Positions 17,319 to 25,870 are shown, numbered from the stretch's first letter. The stretch is 64,000 nt of DNA from Acidobacteriaceae bacterium (GCA_030041435.1 JASHNW010000050.1:1-64000), one strand, 5' to 3'. Notes: a model not told the origin generated them from the sequence alone. A program made the numbers and translations.

Positions 17319-17754
17319 GGCCATCCTTTGGGTAATTGAGAGAGGGGTGTTCCCGCGCCCGAGATTCCTGGGGCGCGACGCGGCAAGCCGACTCGCCGCA
17401 GCATGCATACCGGCGGGAACCATCATAATCCCGCCCGGCTCGCTGCGGTCTTCCGGCATCGGGAGGATTTTCATCGGGCAGCCGCCCGCAGCCCCGTGCA
17501 ATTTGGCGGCTGCCTCGGCAGTGGAGAGGATATTCAAAATGGAGCCCGTCCGAACGCCGCTGGCGCGGGGAAGAAGCACAGGGCGCTGCGTATGCTTTAG
17601 ACCGGAATCCCGCAGATAAGTTGCGCGGATTCGAAAAGTAAACAAGCTTCGGGCGAAATCGGCGGCCATTCCTCCGCGAGCCATGCGGCGTTGCGGCCGC
17701 GGCGAATCCACGCTCCTGCGCGATACGTCAGCCTGCCATCCGCGTCCACGGACA
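17319..17754 (-). promoter_or_regulatory. Hairpin-rich leader of the S53 peptidase gene
   Basis: 436 bp with no separate gene. Inverted repeats stand out: 17477-17486 with 17505-17514 (GGCAGCCGCC / GGCGGCTGCC, perfect 10 bp) and 17412-17418 with 17429-17435 (GGCGGGA / TCCCGCC). They would lie roughly 90-200 bases upstream of the start codon. I could not match a known riboswitch consensus. The promoter is presumably upstream of these stems. Confidence 0.4.
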
Positions 17755-18384
17755 CTAGTCGGAGGGCTGGCTTGCTTCGCGCAGCACCAGCCATTTGCCC
17801 TGCTGATCGTAGTGAACCGTAGCGGATTTCTCCAGCCGCGCGTCCTCGATCCCGTCGTGGTCGAATTGCGCCTCGCCGTGCAGCTGCCGCGTTGCCTGCA
17901 AATCTGCGGCGCTCCGCAACGAGATCCCCCAGGCCGAGCCAAGCATCGAGCTCCCCGGCTCCGCGCCCAGCCATGCCGTGTCCGGCTGCGAGCGCATGGC
18001 CACGGGAGCATCGAACTGCCCCGACAGGAAGACGTACAGTGTGGTTGTGCCGTTGACCGAGCAAAGTGCCGCCCAGTCGCTGCTGCCCGCCGCCCGGAAC
18101 GCCCCGTGTATCACATTCTCCGGCGCCTGCGCCTCAAAGCTTTGAGGGATCATGCATTGGCGCCGGATGAGCTGGCTGCTTACCGCATCCGGCAAATCCG
18201 GAAACGACGTCAGCGGAAGCAGGCGGATGCGGTAGGATTCGGTGTCGCCCCTGGGTGACGGCAATTCGCCGCTTTCAATGCGCTCTGCATTCTCGGCCGC
18301 GCCGCCCGGGGCAACCGGAAAGCTGGCCTGCCAGCCGGCGGCCAGCACGCCGGCGATCGCCGCCCCTGCCAACCCGAGGTTCAT
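17755..18384 (-). CDS. Membrane-anchored or exported protein of unknown function
   Basis: Not recognised. With the ATG at 18384 the protein has 209 residues: a hydrophobic N-terminus (NLGLAGAAIAGVLAAGW) that is a signal peptide or single anchor, then a mixed soluble domain with three cysteines and an acidic C-terminus. The start overlaps the stop of the upstream gene as ATGA (18381-18384), a classic translational-coupling arrangement, so the two products probably work together. The frame extends to 18426, but the coupled ATG leads directly into the hydrophobic segment and is preferred. Confidence 0.6.
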   Translation of the reverse strand: MNLGLAGAAIAGVLAAGWQASFPVAPGGAAENAERIESGELPSPRGDTESYRIRLLPLTSFPDLPDAVSSQLIRRQCMIPQSFEAQAPENVIHGAFRAAGSSDWAALCSVNGTTTLYVFLSGQFDAPVAMRSQPDTAWLGAEPGSSMLGSAWGISLRSAADLQATRQLHGEAQFDHDGIEDARLEKSATVHYDQQGKWLVLREASQPSD

Positions 18385-19082
18385 TTTGATCCAAGAATAT
18401 TCGGGTACGAGTTCTCGTCCAGCCAAGCGGCCGCTGCGCGCAGCTGATCGTGGAAGTACCCCACACAGCCGTTCGGCAGGCGCACCACAAAACTCGGAGC
18501 CCGGAAGTCGTCCACTTCCGCAATCGGCGAGATCGCCTCGAAGAACACGCCCGGCGACGGCTCCGCATCGGAGGGCGCGCCCTGCACGCCCACAACCAGC
18601 CCTTCGCGAAAGCAGTAATGCAGCCCCACGGCGCGCTGATCGAGCCGCAGAAACGCCGGCTGATACCGGGCCAGCCGCAGATACGCATCGAACATGGCCA
18701 GCGCTCCGGTGATTTCATCGGCGTCGGCCAGCACGCAGGCCGCCCGGGCCCCGTCGCTGATCCAGATCTCAATGCCCTTGGCGAAGCTTGCCACCAGAGG
18801 ATCGCTCTCCGGCTGCACCTCGCCGGACACCTGTTCCTGATCCTCGCCCGCCGTTGCTGCCGGCGACGGATTCCCGGGCTCCTTCGGAGGATTGTTCAGA
18901 TCCACCGCCAGCACGGCCACGATGCGGAAGCGATTGCGTACCTCCGCGTCGTCGTACCCTGCAACCTCCGCGACATGATTGCGGCGGAGCACCGCTGCGC
19001 CCGCTTTTTCCATCAGGCCGCGCAGGCGGGTCGCTGCCTGGGGGAGAAGGTCGGCCGCGACTTTCAGCTCGAGACAGGGCAT
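18381..19082 (-). CDS. Cytoplasmic protein of unknown function
   Basis: Not recognised; 233 residues, no signal peptide or membrane segment. It opens with a hydrophilic alpha/beta region, has a Pro/Glu-rich linker near residues 65-95 and then a domain with regular strands (GIEIWISDGARAACVLADADE, AVGLHYCFREGLVVGV, PSFVVRLPNGCVGYFHDQL). It is the first gene of a two-gene unit; its TGA overlaps the ATG of the exported partner by four bases. It is divergent from the membrane-protein gene at 19224 across a 141-bp gap that must carry both promoters. Confidence 0.6.
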   Translation of the reverse strand: MPCLELKVAADLLPQAATRLRGLMEKAGAAVLRRNHVAEVAGYDDAEVRNRFRIVAVLAVDLNNPPKEPGNPSPAATAGEDQEQVSGEVQPESDPLVASFAKGIEIWISDGARAACVLADADEITGALAMFDAYLRLARYQPAFLRLDQRAVGLHYCFREGLVVGVQGAPSDAEPSPGVFFEAISPIAEVDDFRAPSFVVRLPNGCVGYFHDQLRAAAAWLDENSYPNILGSK

Positions 19083-19223
19083 CCTTACCTCGCATCGATC
19101 TCTTCACTGCCACGTTATATGCAATGTTATCCGTTGCCCAGCCATTTTTCCCAGGGGAACATCATCGGAAAACGGTATTCTGTGGCCGAATATTCACCCG
19201 CCCGGACGGAAAGGGAAATCGCT

Positions 19224-20216
19224 ATGCGCAGGCCGGTTGGCGTCACCGTTGCGGCTGTCATTCTTGGCATCATGGCTTTCTTCGGAGCAGCTCTCATGCT
19301 GCTCGCCCTGGTCTTCTCCCTGTTCGTTCACAGTCCTCTCATCGCCCGCGCCCTGCGTCCCATGGTCGCCGCCGCAAATGCGCTCGGGCTCTGCTTCTTC
19401 CTCTATTGCGGGTGGACCGTGGTGGATCTCTTCCGGGTGCGCCGCTGGGCCAGAATCTCCGTCGTCGTCATCGGCGCCCTCATGTTCCTCACCTCCGCGG
19501 TTGCCGCGATCGGCGTCCTCATGGTCCGGCCTTTCGTCCCCCTTCCTCCCGGTACGTCGCCGGCGCAAATGTCCCACGTGTTCTTTGCCATTGCCGCGTT
19601 CTACTCTCTCTTCTGCCTCGTCGGATTGTGGTGGGTGGTGTATTTCAACCTGGCGCATGTGCGGGCCGCTTTCTCCGCATCGCGGCTGATCGTCACCCAT
19701 CCCGATATCCTGCCGCCGGGCGGCGAGGCCATCTTCCCGTCCGGCGCAGCAACTTCGGGATGGCGCATCGTCATTATTGTGTGGGCGGCGCTGCTGTTCT
19801 GCGGAGTGCTGGGCCTGCCCGTCGTGCTGCTCATGCATGCGCCGCTCTTTCTCTTTGGCGCAACCATCGCCGGGCCGGCCGAGGCCGGGCTCGTACTGCT
19901 GTTCGTCGCCGTCGAGATCTATACCGGCATCGGGTTGCTGCGGAAATGGCGAGCCGCCTGGTACGTGGCCCTCTTGTGGCAGGTCTATTCCGTGGTCTAC
20001 TTCCTCGCCCTCCTCATTCCCGGCGTGGAGTCGCGCTTCGTCGCTTATGAGCGGCAATTCATGACGCAATGGTCGCTGGCCGGGACCACCCCGTACTCGG
20101 CTCCCCTCATCGATCTGGGACCTTTCATGGTGTTAGGCATGATTCTCGGCGGCGTGGTCGTGGTGGTCTGCACCATCGCCCTTTTCGCCAGGAAAGAGGA
20201 TTATTTCGGCGACTGA
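19224..20216 (+). CDS. Polytopic membrane protein of unknown function
   Basis: 330 residues with eight or so hydrophobic helices. Two helix-rich halves flank a short soluble loop (about residues 150-180: SASRLIVTHPDILPPGGEAIF). There is no transporter or enzyme motif I can name. The ATG at 19224 is preceded by AAGGGAAA; the open frame runs back to 18450, but that part is antisense to the 18381-19082 gene. The C-terminus ends in a lysine/acidic cap (ARKEDYFGD) typical of a cytoplasmic tail. Confidence 0.7.
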   Translation: MRRPVGVTVAAVILGIMAFFGAALMLLALVFSLFVHSPLIARALRPMVAAANALGLCFFLYCGWTVVDLFRVRRWARISVVVIGALMFLTSAVAAIGVLMVRPFVPLPPGTSPAQMSHVFFAIAAFYSLFCLVGLWWVVYFNLAHVRAAFSASRLIVTHPDILPPGGEAIFPSGAATSGWRIVIIVWAALLFCGVLGLPVVLLMHAPLFLFGATIAGPAEAGLVLLFVAVEIYTGIGLLRKWRAAWYVALLWQVYSVVYFLALLIPGVESRFVAYERQFMTQWSLAGTTPYSAPLIDLGPFMVLGMILGGVVVVVCTIALFARKEDYFGD

Positions 20217-20324
20217 CGCTGCCCTGGTTTGACACCTGAACCCGGCAAAATTAGCGTCAGAGAGGATGCGGGCGTTTCTTTGCGCGAAATTTTTCTTCGC
20301 GCCCCGCCGGAGTGATCGGCTTCC

Positions 20325-21734
20325 ATGCGACTCGGAATCGTCATCATGGCTGCGGGCAAAGGCACGCGGCTCAAATCGAAGCGCCCCAAGGTGCTCCATG
20401 AGATCGGCGGCCGCCCGCTGCTCCGCCACGTCATCGCCGCCGCCGTGCAGGTGGTCCCGCCGCAGGACGTCCTCGTCATCGTCGGCCACCAGGCTGAAGC
20501 TGTCGCAGCCGCCGTGCGCGACACCGGCGTGCGCTTTGTCCTCCAGGCAGAGCAGCGCGGCACCGGCCACGCCATGCAGTGCGCCGAGCAGGCCACCGGC
20601 GACTACGACGAGCTCATTGTCCTCTCCGGCGACGTGCCCCTGCTGCGCGTCGAAACCATCCTCGCCCTGCGCGACTTTCATCTGCGCGAGCAGGCGGCGA
20701 TGACGCTCCTCACGGCTGCGCCCGATAATCCTTTCGGCTATGGCCGCGTTCTGCGCAAAAGGCCGGGCGCTCCTGAGGTCGCCGCCATCGTTGAGCAGAA
20801 GGCGCTCACCCCGGCGCAGCAGAGCGTGCGCGAGATCAACTCCGGCATCTACGCGTTTCGCCGGGCCGCGCTCTATCCGCATATCGGCCAGCTGCGCGCC
20901 GACAATGCCCACCGCGAGCTCTACCTAACCGACCTGGCTGGCATTCTTGCCGATGCCGGCGAGCGGGTCGTTGCCATCGAAGCCGCCCAGGCTACGGAAG
21001 TTCTGGGGGCCAATACCATCGCCGAAATGATGGACCTCGACCGCGAACTTCGCCTCGCAACCGCGCGTCGCCTCATGTCCGAGGGGGTTACTATCTTTCG
21101 ACCCGAGACCGTCACCATCGACTCCGCCGTCGAGGTGGGTCCGGACACCGTTCTCGAGCCGTACGTCCAGCTCCTTGGCCAGACGCGCATCGGCAGCGAC
21201 TGCCGTATCCGCTCCTACACCGTGATCGAGAACACGACGGTCGGCGATCACGTGGTCATCCAGCCCTCCTGCGTGATCGCGGATTCCGCCATCGGCAAGG
21301 GCGCCACCATCGGCCCCTTCGCGCGTCTCCGCCCCGGCTGCCACATCGGCGAGGGCGCGCATATCGGCAATTTCGTCGAGATGAAGAAGACCCGCATGGG
21401 CGCCGGATCGAAAGCCAATCACCTCAGCTATCTCGGCGACGCGCAGATTGGATCGGGGGTCAACGTCGGCGCCGGCACCATTACGTGCAACTACGACGGT
21501 GTGAACAAATACCAAACGCTGATCGAGGATGGCGTCTTTATCGGCAGCGATTCCGCACTCGTTGCGCCCGTCATAATCGGTGCGGGAGCCTACGTCGCAG
21601 CAGGCTCGGTCATCACGGAAAACGTGCCCGCCGAAGCGCTCGCTCTCGGCCGCGCCCGCCAGGTCAACAAGCTGCACTGGGCAAAGAATCTTCGCGCCCG
21701 CCGCGAAGCGCGCAAATCCGAACCGCCCAAGTAA
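20325..21734 (+). CDS. glmU: Bifunctional GlmU: GlcN-1-P acetyltransferase / GlcNAc-1-P uridyltransferase
   Basis: 469 residues with both halves intact. The N-terminal pyrophosphorylase has LGIVIMAAGKGTRLKSKRPK and KVLHEIGGRPLL; the C-terminal left-handed beta-helix carries hexapeptide repeats, NFVEMKKTRMG and the catalytic histidine in KANHLSYLGD, then NVGAGTITCNYDG. It makes UDP-N-acetylglucosamine, the common precursor of peptidoglycan and lipopolysaccharide, in the cytoplasm. The start ATG at 20325 sits directly before the nucleotide-binding motif, as in the family. Its usual partner glmS is not adjacent. Confidence 0.97.
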   Translation: MRLGIVIMAAGKGTRLKSKRPKVLHEIGGRPLLRHVIAAAVQVVPPQDVLVIVGHQAEAVAAAVRDTGVRFVLQAEQRGTGHAMQCAEQATGDYDELIVLSGDVPLLRVETILALRDFHLREQAAMTLLTAAPDNPFGYGRVLRKRPGAPEVAAIVEQKALTPAQQSVREINSGIYAFRRAALYPHIGQLRADNAHRELYLTDLAGILADAGERVVAIEAAQATEVLGANTIAEMMDLDRELRLATARRLMSEGVTIFRPETVTIDSAVEVGPDTVLEPYVQLLGQTRIGSDCRIRSYTVIENTTVGDHVVIQPSCVIADSAIGKGATIGPFARLRPGCHIGEGAHIGNFVEMKKTRMGAGSKANHLSYLGDAQIGSGVNVGAGTITCNYDGVNKYQTLIEDGVFIGSDSALVAPVIIGAGAYVAAGSVITENVPAEALALGRARQVNKLHWAKNLRARREARKSEPPK

Positions 21735-21809
21735 GGCATGAGCATAAGGTTGCCCGCTGGAAGCTGAGTTCTTTCCCCGCCCGGCGCGCCCGCACCTCGC
21801 CGCCGTGGT

Positions 21810-22346
21810 TCAGGCTGCCTGCTGGCCGTCCTCGAGCATCGCCGCCAGTTCCGAGCGCAGGCGCAGGCGGGCCGTCAGCGCCGTCCGCAGGATGGAAGCT
21901 TTGCCCTTGTGCAGCAGCCCGGCGATCTGATCCGCCGCGTAGCCTTCCACATCCATCAGCAGAAACACCAGCCGCTCATTCGCCGGCAGGCAGCGAATCG
22001 CTTCTTCCAGATCGGCGCGCTGGATGTTGCGCCCGCCGGGCAGGACAGCAACCCCCGGAACGAAAACCAGTTCCCCGTCCTCCAGCACCATGCGCGCCTT
22101 CAGCCGCTCGATCAGCGCCGCGTCGATCATCGCCTGATCCGGCTCCTCGGCCTGGCGAAAGGCGGAAATGAAAGTTCCGCGCAGCAGATCTTCGGCTTCG
22201 ATCTCGCTGCCCGTCATGTAATAGGACACCGAAAACACACGATGCCGATGGCTCTCGTAAACGTCGCGCTGCCGGTCCTCAAGGCTCTCCCGCGACATCT
22301 CGCGCGCCGTCACTCTGGCAAAGTGCCTGTCAAGGTCAAATAGCAT
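21810..22346 (-). CDS. RNA polymerase sigma-70-like (ECF-type) protein
   Basis: 178 residues. Residues about 25-65 (RQRDVYESHRHRVFSVSYYMTGSEIEAEDLLRGTFISAFRQ in part) look like sigma region 2, including the conserved helix with AEDLL. Residues about 115-170 (LEEAIRCLPANERLVFLLMDVEGYAADQIAGLL) look like region 4 with its helix-turn-helix. That is the short ECF layout. The linker is unusually rich in Val and Gly, and region 4 ends in KASILRTALTARLRLR in place of the usual VKSRLHRARRALR, so promoter specificity or even activity is uncertain. No anti-sigma gene is adjacent. It is divergent from the HD-GYP regulator. Confidence 0.75.
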   Translation of the reverse strand: MLFDLDRHFARVTAREMSRESLEDRQRDVYESHRHRVFSVSYYMTGSEIEAEDLLRGTFISAFRQAEEPDQAMIDAALIERLKARMVLEDGELVFVPGVAVLPGGRNIQRADLEEAIRCLPANERLVFLLMDVEGYAADQIAGLLHKGKASILRTALTARLRLRSELAAMLEDGQQAA

Positions 22347-22641
22347 GAAGGGATGCCGTGCCCCTGGGGAGAGTCTCCAGCAGTTGGAAGCTTACCACGC
22401 TCGGCGGTGAAGATGCGCTGAACCCCCCATCGGGATGCCATGGCGTACTTTGGCGCTTTCTTTTTCACCGGCAGATGCGCCCAGGCCGGGATAAGGAGCC
22501 CGCCGTGCACCACTTTGGTAACGCTGTGCCGGATTGTTGCCATTCCGGAGAATCGGCCAGGGTAGGATAGATCGGGAATCGTTCGGCTCCCGATTTATTC
22601 CTAATGAAGGTTGTTATCGGGCCTCCGGGCCTGGAGGGGAA

Positions 22642-23748
22642 GTGGCCTCAGAGCGGATCCTGATCGTCGATGACGAACCCTACGTTCGCACTCTGATGGC
22701 TGCCATGCTGGAGAGGTCCAATTACGCCACCGTGCTGGCTGCCGACGGACTGGAAGCCATCGAGCACGTCGAACAGGATCCTCCCTACGACCTGATCCTC
22801 TCCGACATTGTCATGAGCGGCCTTGACGGGATCGGCCTGCTCGAGCGCATCCGCCAGGTCCATCCCGACACTCCCATGGTCATGGTCACGGCGATCCACG
22901 ATGTGGGAGTCGCCATCTCCGCCATGCGCAAGGGAGCGTACGATTACCTCCTCAAGCCCTTCGAGAAAGAGCAGCTCCTGGTCACCGTGCGCCGGGCCCT
23001 GGACTACCGCCGTCTGGTCCAGCAGAACCACGTCTACCGCCACAATCTCGAGCAGCTCGTCTCGGCGCGCACGGAGATGCTCCGCCAGGCCATGGCCGAC
23101 CTCGAGCGCTCCTACGACATCACGCTCGAGGCGCTGGGCGACGCTCTCGACCTCAAAGACGCCGAGACCGAAGGCCATTCGCGCCGCGTCACCGCATATA
23201 CCATCGCTCTCGCCCGCCATTGCGGCGTGGAACTGGCCCAGACCCGCGTCGTTGCCCGTGGAGCGTTTCTCCACGACATCGGCAAAATGGCCATTCCCGA
23301 CGCCATCCTGCTCAAGCCCGGCAAGCTCGACCCCGAAGAGCAGTCCATCATGCGCGAGCACTGCGCGCGCGGCTACCAGATCCTGCGCAAGATTCCCTTC
23401 CTCGAAGAAGCCGCCGAGATCGTTTACAGCCATCAGGAGTTTTACGACGGAAACGGCTACCCGCGCGGCCTGCGCGGAGAGCAGATCCCGCTGGGTGCGC
23501 GCATATTTGCTGTGGCGGATACACTGGATGCAATCACTTCCGATCGCCCCTACCGCAGAGCGCGCAGCTATCAGGTCGCGCGCAAAGAAATCGAGCGCTG
23601 CGCAGGCACCCAGTTCGACCCCAACGTCGTCGACGTCTACCTTGGTCTGCCGGACAGTCTGTGGGAAGACCTGCGCGCGGAAATGACCCGCCACCCGCGT
23701 TTCTCCCCGCTGTCCTTTGCCGGCTCCATCGAAGATCTGAATGTGTGA
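22642..23748 (+). CDS. Response regulator with HD-GYP output domain
   Basis: 368 residues from a GTG at 22642, chosen because GGAGGGG lies just upstream and the REC domain begins at once (ERILIVDDE). REC spans 1 to about 120 with phospho-acceptor D55 (LSDIVM). A short helical linker follows, then an HD-GYP phosphodiesterase domain with H211-D212 in HDIGK, a later HQEFYDGNGYP and the GARIFAVADTLDAITSDRPYR block. HD-GYP proteins hydrolyse cyclic-di-GMP (some cGAMP) and lower its level on phosphorylation of REC. No cognate kinase is adjacent. The earlier open frame to 22534 is not needed. Confidence 0.93.
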   Translation: MASERILIVDDEPYVRTLMAAMLERSNYATVLAADGLEAIEHVEQDPPYDLILSDIVMSGLDGIGLLERIRQVHPDTPMVMVTAIHDVGVAISAMRKGAYDYLLKPFEKEQLLVTVRRALDYRRLVQQNHVYRHNLEQLVSARTEMLRQAMADLERSYDITLEALGDALDLKDAETEGHSRRVTAYTIALARHCGVELAQTRVVARGAFLHDIGKMAIPDAILLKPGKLDPEEQSIMREHCARGYQILRKIPFLEEAAEIVYSHQEFYDGNGYPRGLRGEQIPLGARIFAVADTLDAITSDRPYRRARSYQVARKEIERCAGTQFDPNVVDVYLGLPDSLWEDLRAEMTRHPRFSPLSFAGSIEDLNV

Positions 23749-23787
23749 TCGTAATCTTGTGTAATATTCGACCCAGGAGCGATTGCC

Positions 23788-24066
23788 ATGCCGGTTTTGG
23801 ACGACAAGATTGTCGCAGGTAAGTTGCTGTCCATGCCCAGGTGGAAGCTGGAGAACGGCGAACTGGTCTGCCGTTTTGACTTTTCAAACTTCGTCGAAGC
23901 CATGCAGTTCGTCAACGGAGTAGCGGAACTGGCCGAGGGCGCCGGCCACCATCCCGACATCGACATCCGCTATAACAAAGTCCGCCTCGCCCTGATGACC
24001 CACGATGCGGGAGGCCTCACCGAGCGTGATTTCGACCTCGCCGCGGCCATCGATACGCTGATCTGA
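23788..24066 (+). CDS. 4a-hydroxytetrahydrobiopterin dehydratase (PCD/DCoH)
   Basis: A 92-residue protein with the pterin carbinolamine dehydratase signature: FVEAMQFVNGVAELAE, then GHHPDIDIRYNKVRLALMTH and GLTERDFDLAAAID. It dehydrates 4a-hydroxytetrahydropterin made by aromatic amino-acid hydroxylases, or in bacteria supports molybdopterin and folate-like pterin recycling. The length is normal. CCAGGAGCG lies before the ATG. It follows the HD-GYP gene by 39 bp on the same strand and may share its transcript, although there is no functional link. Confidence 0.93.
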   Translation: MPVLDDKIVAGKLLSMPRWKLENGELVCRFDFSNFVEAMQFVNGVAELAEGAGHHPDIDIRYNKVRLALMTHDAGGLTERDFDLAAAIDTLI

Positions 24067-24115
24067 CGGGTCGCGGCGTCGAGCCGGCAATCTCCTCCCG
24101 CATCCAGCGCAACTT

Positions 24116-24328
24116 TTATTCCGTTTCCACGTCTGCATACACAGTGGGCTGATGGTCCTCAGGCTCAGGCTGGCGCAGTCTGGAAAGCGATTTTCGGTTC
24201 CAGAAAACCACAGCCAGGCCACCCAGAAGCGCCGACACTCCGACCAGCAAGCCGGTCTTGAGAACCAGGAATCCCGGACGGGGTGGCCGACTGGAGGGTG
24301 ATTCAGCAGGGGGCGAAGAGGTCGTCAT
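24116..24328 (-). CDS. Small single-pass membrane protein, unknown
   Basis: 70 residues: a Pro/Ser-rich N-terminus, one hydrophobic helix (about residues 20-43, FLVLKTGLLVGVSALLGGLAVVF), a basic stretch and an acidic tail. No family is recognised. Convergent with the preceding dehydratase gene. The N-in-Pro/C-basic arrangement is credible for a real small protein but there is no decisive evidence. Confidence 0.45.
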   Translation of the reverse strand: MTTSSPPAESPSSRPPRPGFLVLKTGLLVGVSALLGGLAVVFWNRKSLSRLRQPEPEDHQPTVYADVETE

Positions 24329-24731
24329 CGAAGTTCACCAGGCAGAGGTAAAGCATTGAAAAATGGTGCTGCGGTTCTGGGAAAATATTAAATCGTGTAG
24401 AAGCCTTGTACGAATCGCACCTTTGGGTTACAGTATTTGGAAAGAGGGAAGCAGCATTTATCTCCTGTTCGGATGAAAAATAAATCGCTGCAGCAGGGCC
24501 GCAGCGGCATCTGATATAGAGAAGGGTTTTTGAGCTGGAACCGGCGACACAGAATTCCCGGCTGGCTCGCGAAGTTTACAAGTTGCGTCACTGGCCTCCC
24601 GGCACGAACAATTGACCGTTCGTGCCGTCTTTTTTGTCTATTTTCAGCCATACGGACTTTCATTTCTTTCCCAGCGCCACTCTTCACCCGTCTCCCTGGC
24701 CGTCCTATACGATAAACCTCTGGAGCGCCCT
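24329..24731 (+). ncRNA. Candidate structured RNA or long leader, AT-rich, ending in a strong terminator
   Basis: 403 bp without a protein gene. Its first half is unusually AT-rich. A strong hairpin forms between 24451-24461 (GCAGCATTTAT) and 24480-24491 (ATAAAT-C-GCTGC, one bulged C). A second pairing is possible around 24531-24573 (GAGC...CCGG...CCGG...GCTC). The region ends at the intrinsic terminator 24601-24637, about 95 bases before the GTG of the CYCXC gene. It could be a free small RNA or an attenuated leader of that gene. I found no match to a riboswitch consensus I know. Confidence 0.35.
24601..24637 (+). terminator. Strong intrinsic terminator
   Basis: A perfect 9-bp stem GGCACGAAC / GTTCGTGCC (24601-24609 and 24618-24626) with an 8-base loop, followed by GTCTTTTTTG. 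This is the best factor-independent terminator in the window, and no protein gene ends just before it on this strand. Confidence 0.9.
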
Positions 24732-25217
24732 GTGAAACGTGTCCTCTCCAGTCTTGCCCTGGCCCTCTTGGTCATCGCCGTTTATGCCATTCCCGTTAGC
24801 ACGCTGCCTGCCAATGCCGTGCATGCGCAGTGGACCGACCCTCAGGACGACATCCCGGCCTATCATTCCCAGGCCCCGGTCAAGGGCCAGGCTCTCCCTC
24901 CCGTGCTCTCCGGCAGCCAGCTCACCGGCCCGTTCTTCCGCGAGAAATGGCAAGTCGAGGTGTACAGGCAAGCCGCCGAGATTCCAAGCGTCCTCTACCA
25001 GCTGCCGTGCTACTGCCGCTGCGACCGCGCCCTGGGCCACTCCAGCCTGCACAGCTGCTTTGAAGGCACCCACGCCGCCGTCTGCGCCACCTGCGCTCAG
25101 GAAGGCGCCTACGCTTACAAAATGACCAAACTCGGCTGGACGCCGCGCCAAATCCGCGAGGGGATCGAAAAGAAGAAGTACGAGTCGATCGATCTCGACG
25201 CCCTGGGCCGGAGCTGA
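24732..25217 (+). CDS. CYCXC-motif protein, exported
   Basis: 161 residues from the GTG at 24732 (GGAG six bases upstream). A signal peptide or anchor occupies residues 1-31. The diagnostic CYCRC motif is at 93-97, followed by GHSSLHSC (H103, C109), H114, C118 and C121, the invariant Cys/His set of the CYCXC family. The conserved ligands point to metal or haem binding outside the cytoplasm; the biochemical role of the family is not established. The next gene starts eight bases after its stop, and a strong terminator lies 95 bases before it, so leader attenuation is possible. Confidence 0.8.
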   Translation: MKRVLSSLALALLVIAVYAIPVSTLPANAVHAQWTDPQDDIPAYHSQAPVKGQALPPVLSGSQLTGPFFREKWQVEVYRQAAEIPSVLYQLPCYCRCDRALGHSSLHSCFEGTHAAVCATCAQEGAYAYKMTKLGWTPRQIREGIEKKKYESIDLDALGRS

Positions 25218-25225
25218 TCGGCCTC

Positions 25226-25870
25226 ATGCGCGCCGGCTCGCCGCATCTCCTGCCCGGCATAAAACGCCTGCCGCAATTCCTGCTGTCCGCTGTCGCGCTC
25301 GCTCTGGCTGCCGCCGCAGCCTCGTCGGGAGCCGACCGGCGGCCGGGTCCGTATGTCCTTCCCTGTACGGGCATTACTTTGTCCGCCAGCTATCTCGCCG
25401 AGGCCGCTCCAGGGCAGGGGCCCGGCTTCCTGTTCCGCATTGATAATCGCACCGCGCATGAGATCCGGCTTGCGCAGCCGGTTCCGTCCAGCACGCACTG
25501 GTATGCGAACGTCGGCAATCGCTGGCTGTGGCGAGCATCGGCGGGTCGCGGCGGTGCGCTGGTCAATGCGTTGCTGCCCGCAGGCCCGATGTTTGCCTGG
25601 CAGCCGGGCCCACTGGACTCCGGCCGCTCCTATCTCACCATTCCAGCGCACGCCTCGCAGCAGTGGACCGAGGCGATGCTCGATAACCTCGCGATTGCTT
25701 ACCGCCCCAGCTGCCCCATGTGCAATTACCCCGGCGAGACACACTACCAGGCGGTCTTTGCCTACGCTTACCTGCCCGGTCCCGGCGAGCATGTGCCCGG
25801 CCTCCTTCGCTGCGGACTTCGCTCCGACCCCGTCCCCATGCCTCCGCAGGGCGCCGCCCCCGCTCATTAA
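25226..25870 (+). CDS. Exported protein with a CxxC motif, unknown function
   Basis: Not recognised; 214 residues. A basic N-terminus and hydrophobic stretch (residues about 16-33, FLLSAVALALAAAAASS) form a signal peptide. The mature part is beta-rich and carries PSCPMCNYPGE near residue 165, a CxxC motif that could bind metal or act as a thiol pair, and two further cysteines. It lies eight bases downstream of the CYCXC gene and is very likely co-translated with it, suggesting that the two act on the same extracytoplasmic metal or redox process (inference). Confidence 0.6.
   Translation: MRAGSPHLLPGIKRLPQFLLSAVALALAAAAASSGADRRPGPYVLPCTGITLSASYLAEAAPGQGPGFLFRIDNRTAHEIRLAQPVPSSTHWYANVGNRWLWRASAGRGGALVNALLPAGPMFAWQPGPLDSGRSYLTIPAHASQQWTEAMLDNLAIAYRPSCPMCNYPGETHYQAVFAYAYLPGPGEHVPGLLRCGLRSDPVPMPPQGAAPAH

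Noticed and set aside
17319-18011. The S53 peptidase frame extended upstream to 18011
   Set aside because: The extension overlaps the 3' part of the 17755-18384 gene on the same strand and lacks protein character; the ATG at 17318 has a ribosome-binding site and starts a signal peptide.
24421-24520. Resemblance to 6S RNA (GGGTTACAG and CGGCATCT both occur, as in the enterobacterial RNA)
   Set aside because: The two words are about 80 bases apart here but nearly adjacent in 6S RNA, and no long rod with a central bubble could be drawn. Kept only as a generic RNA candidate.
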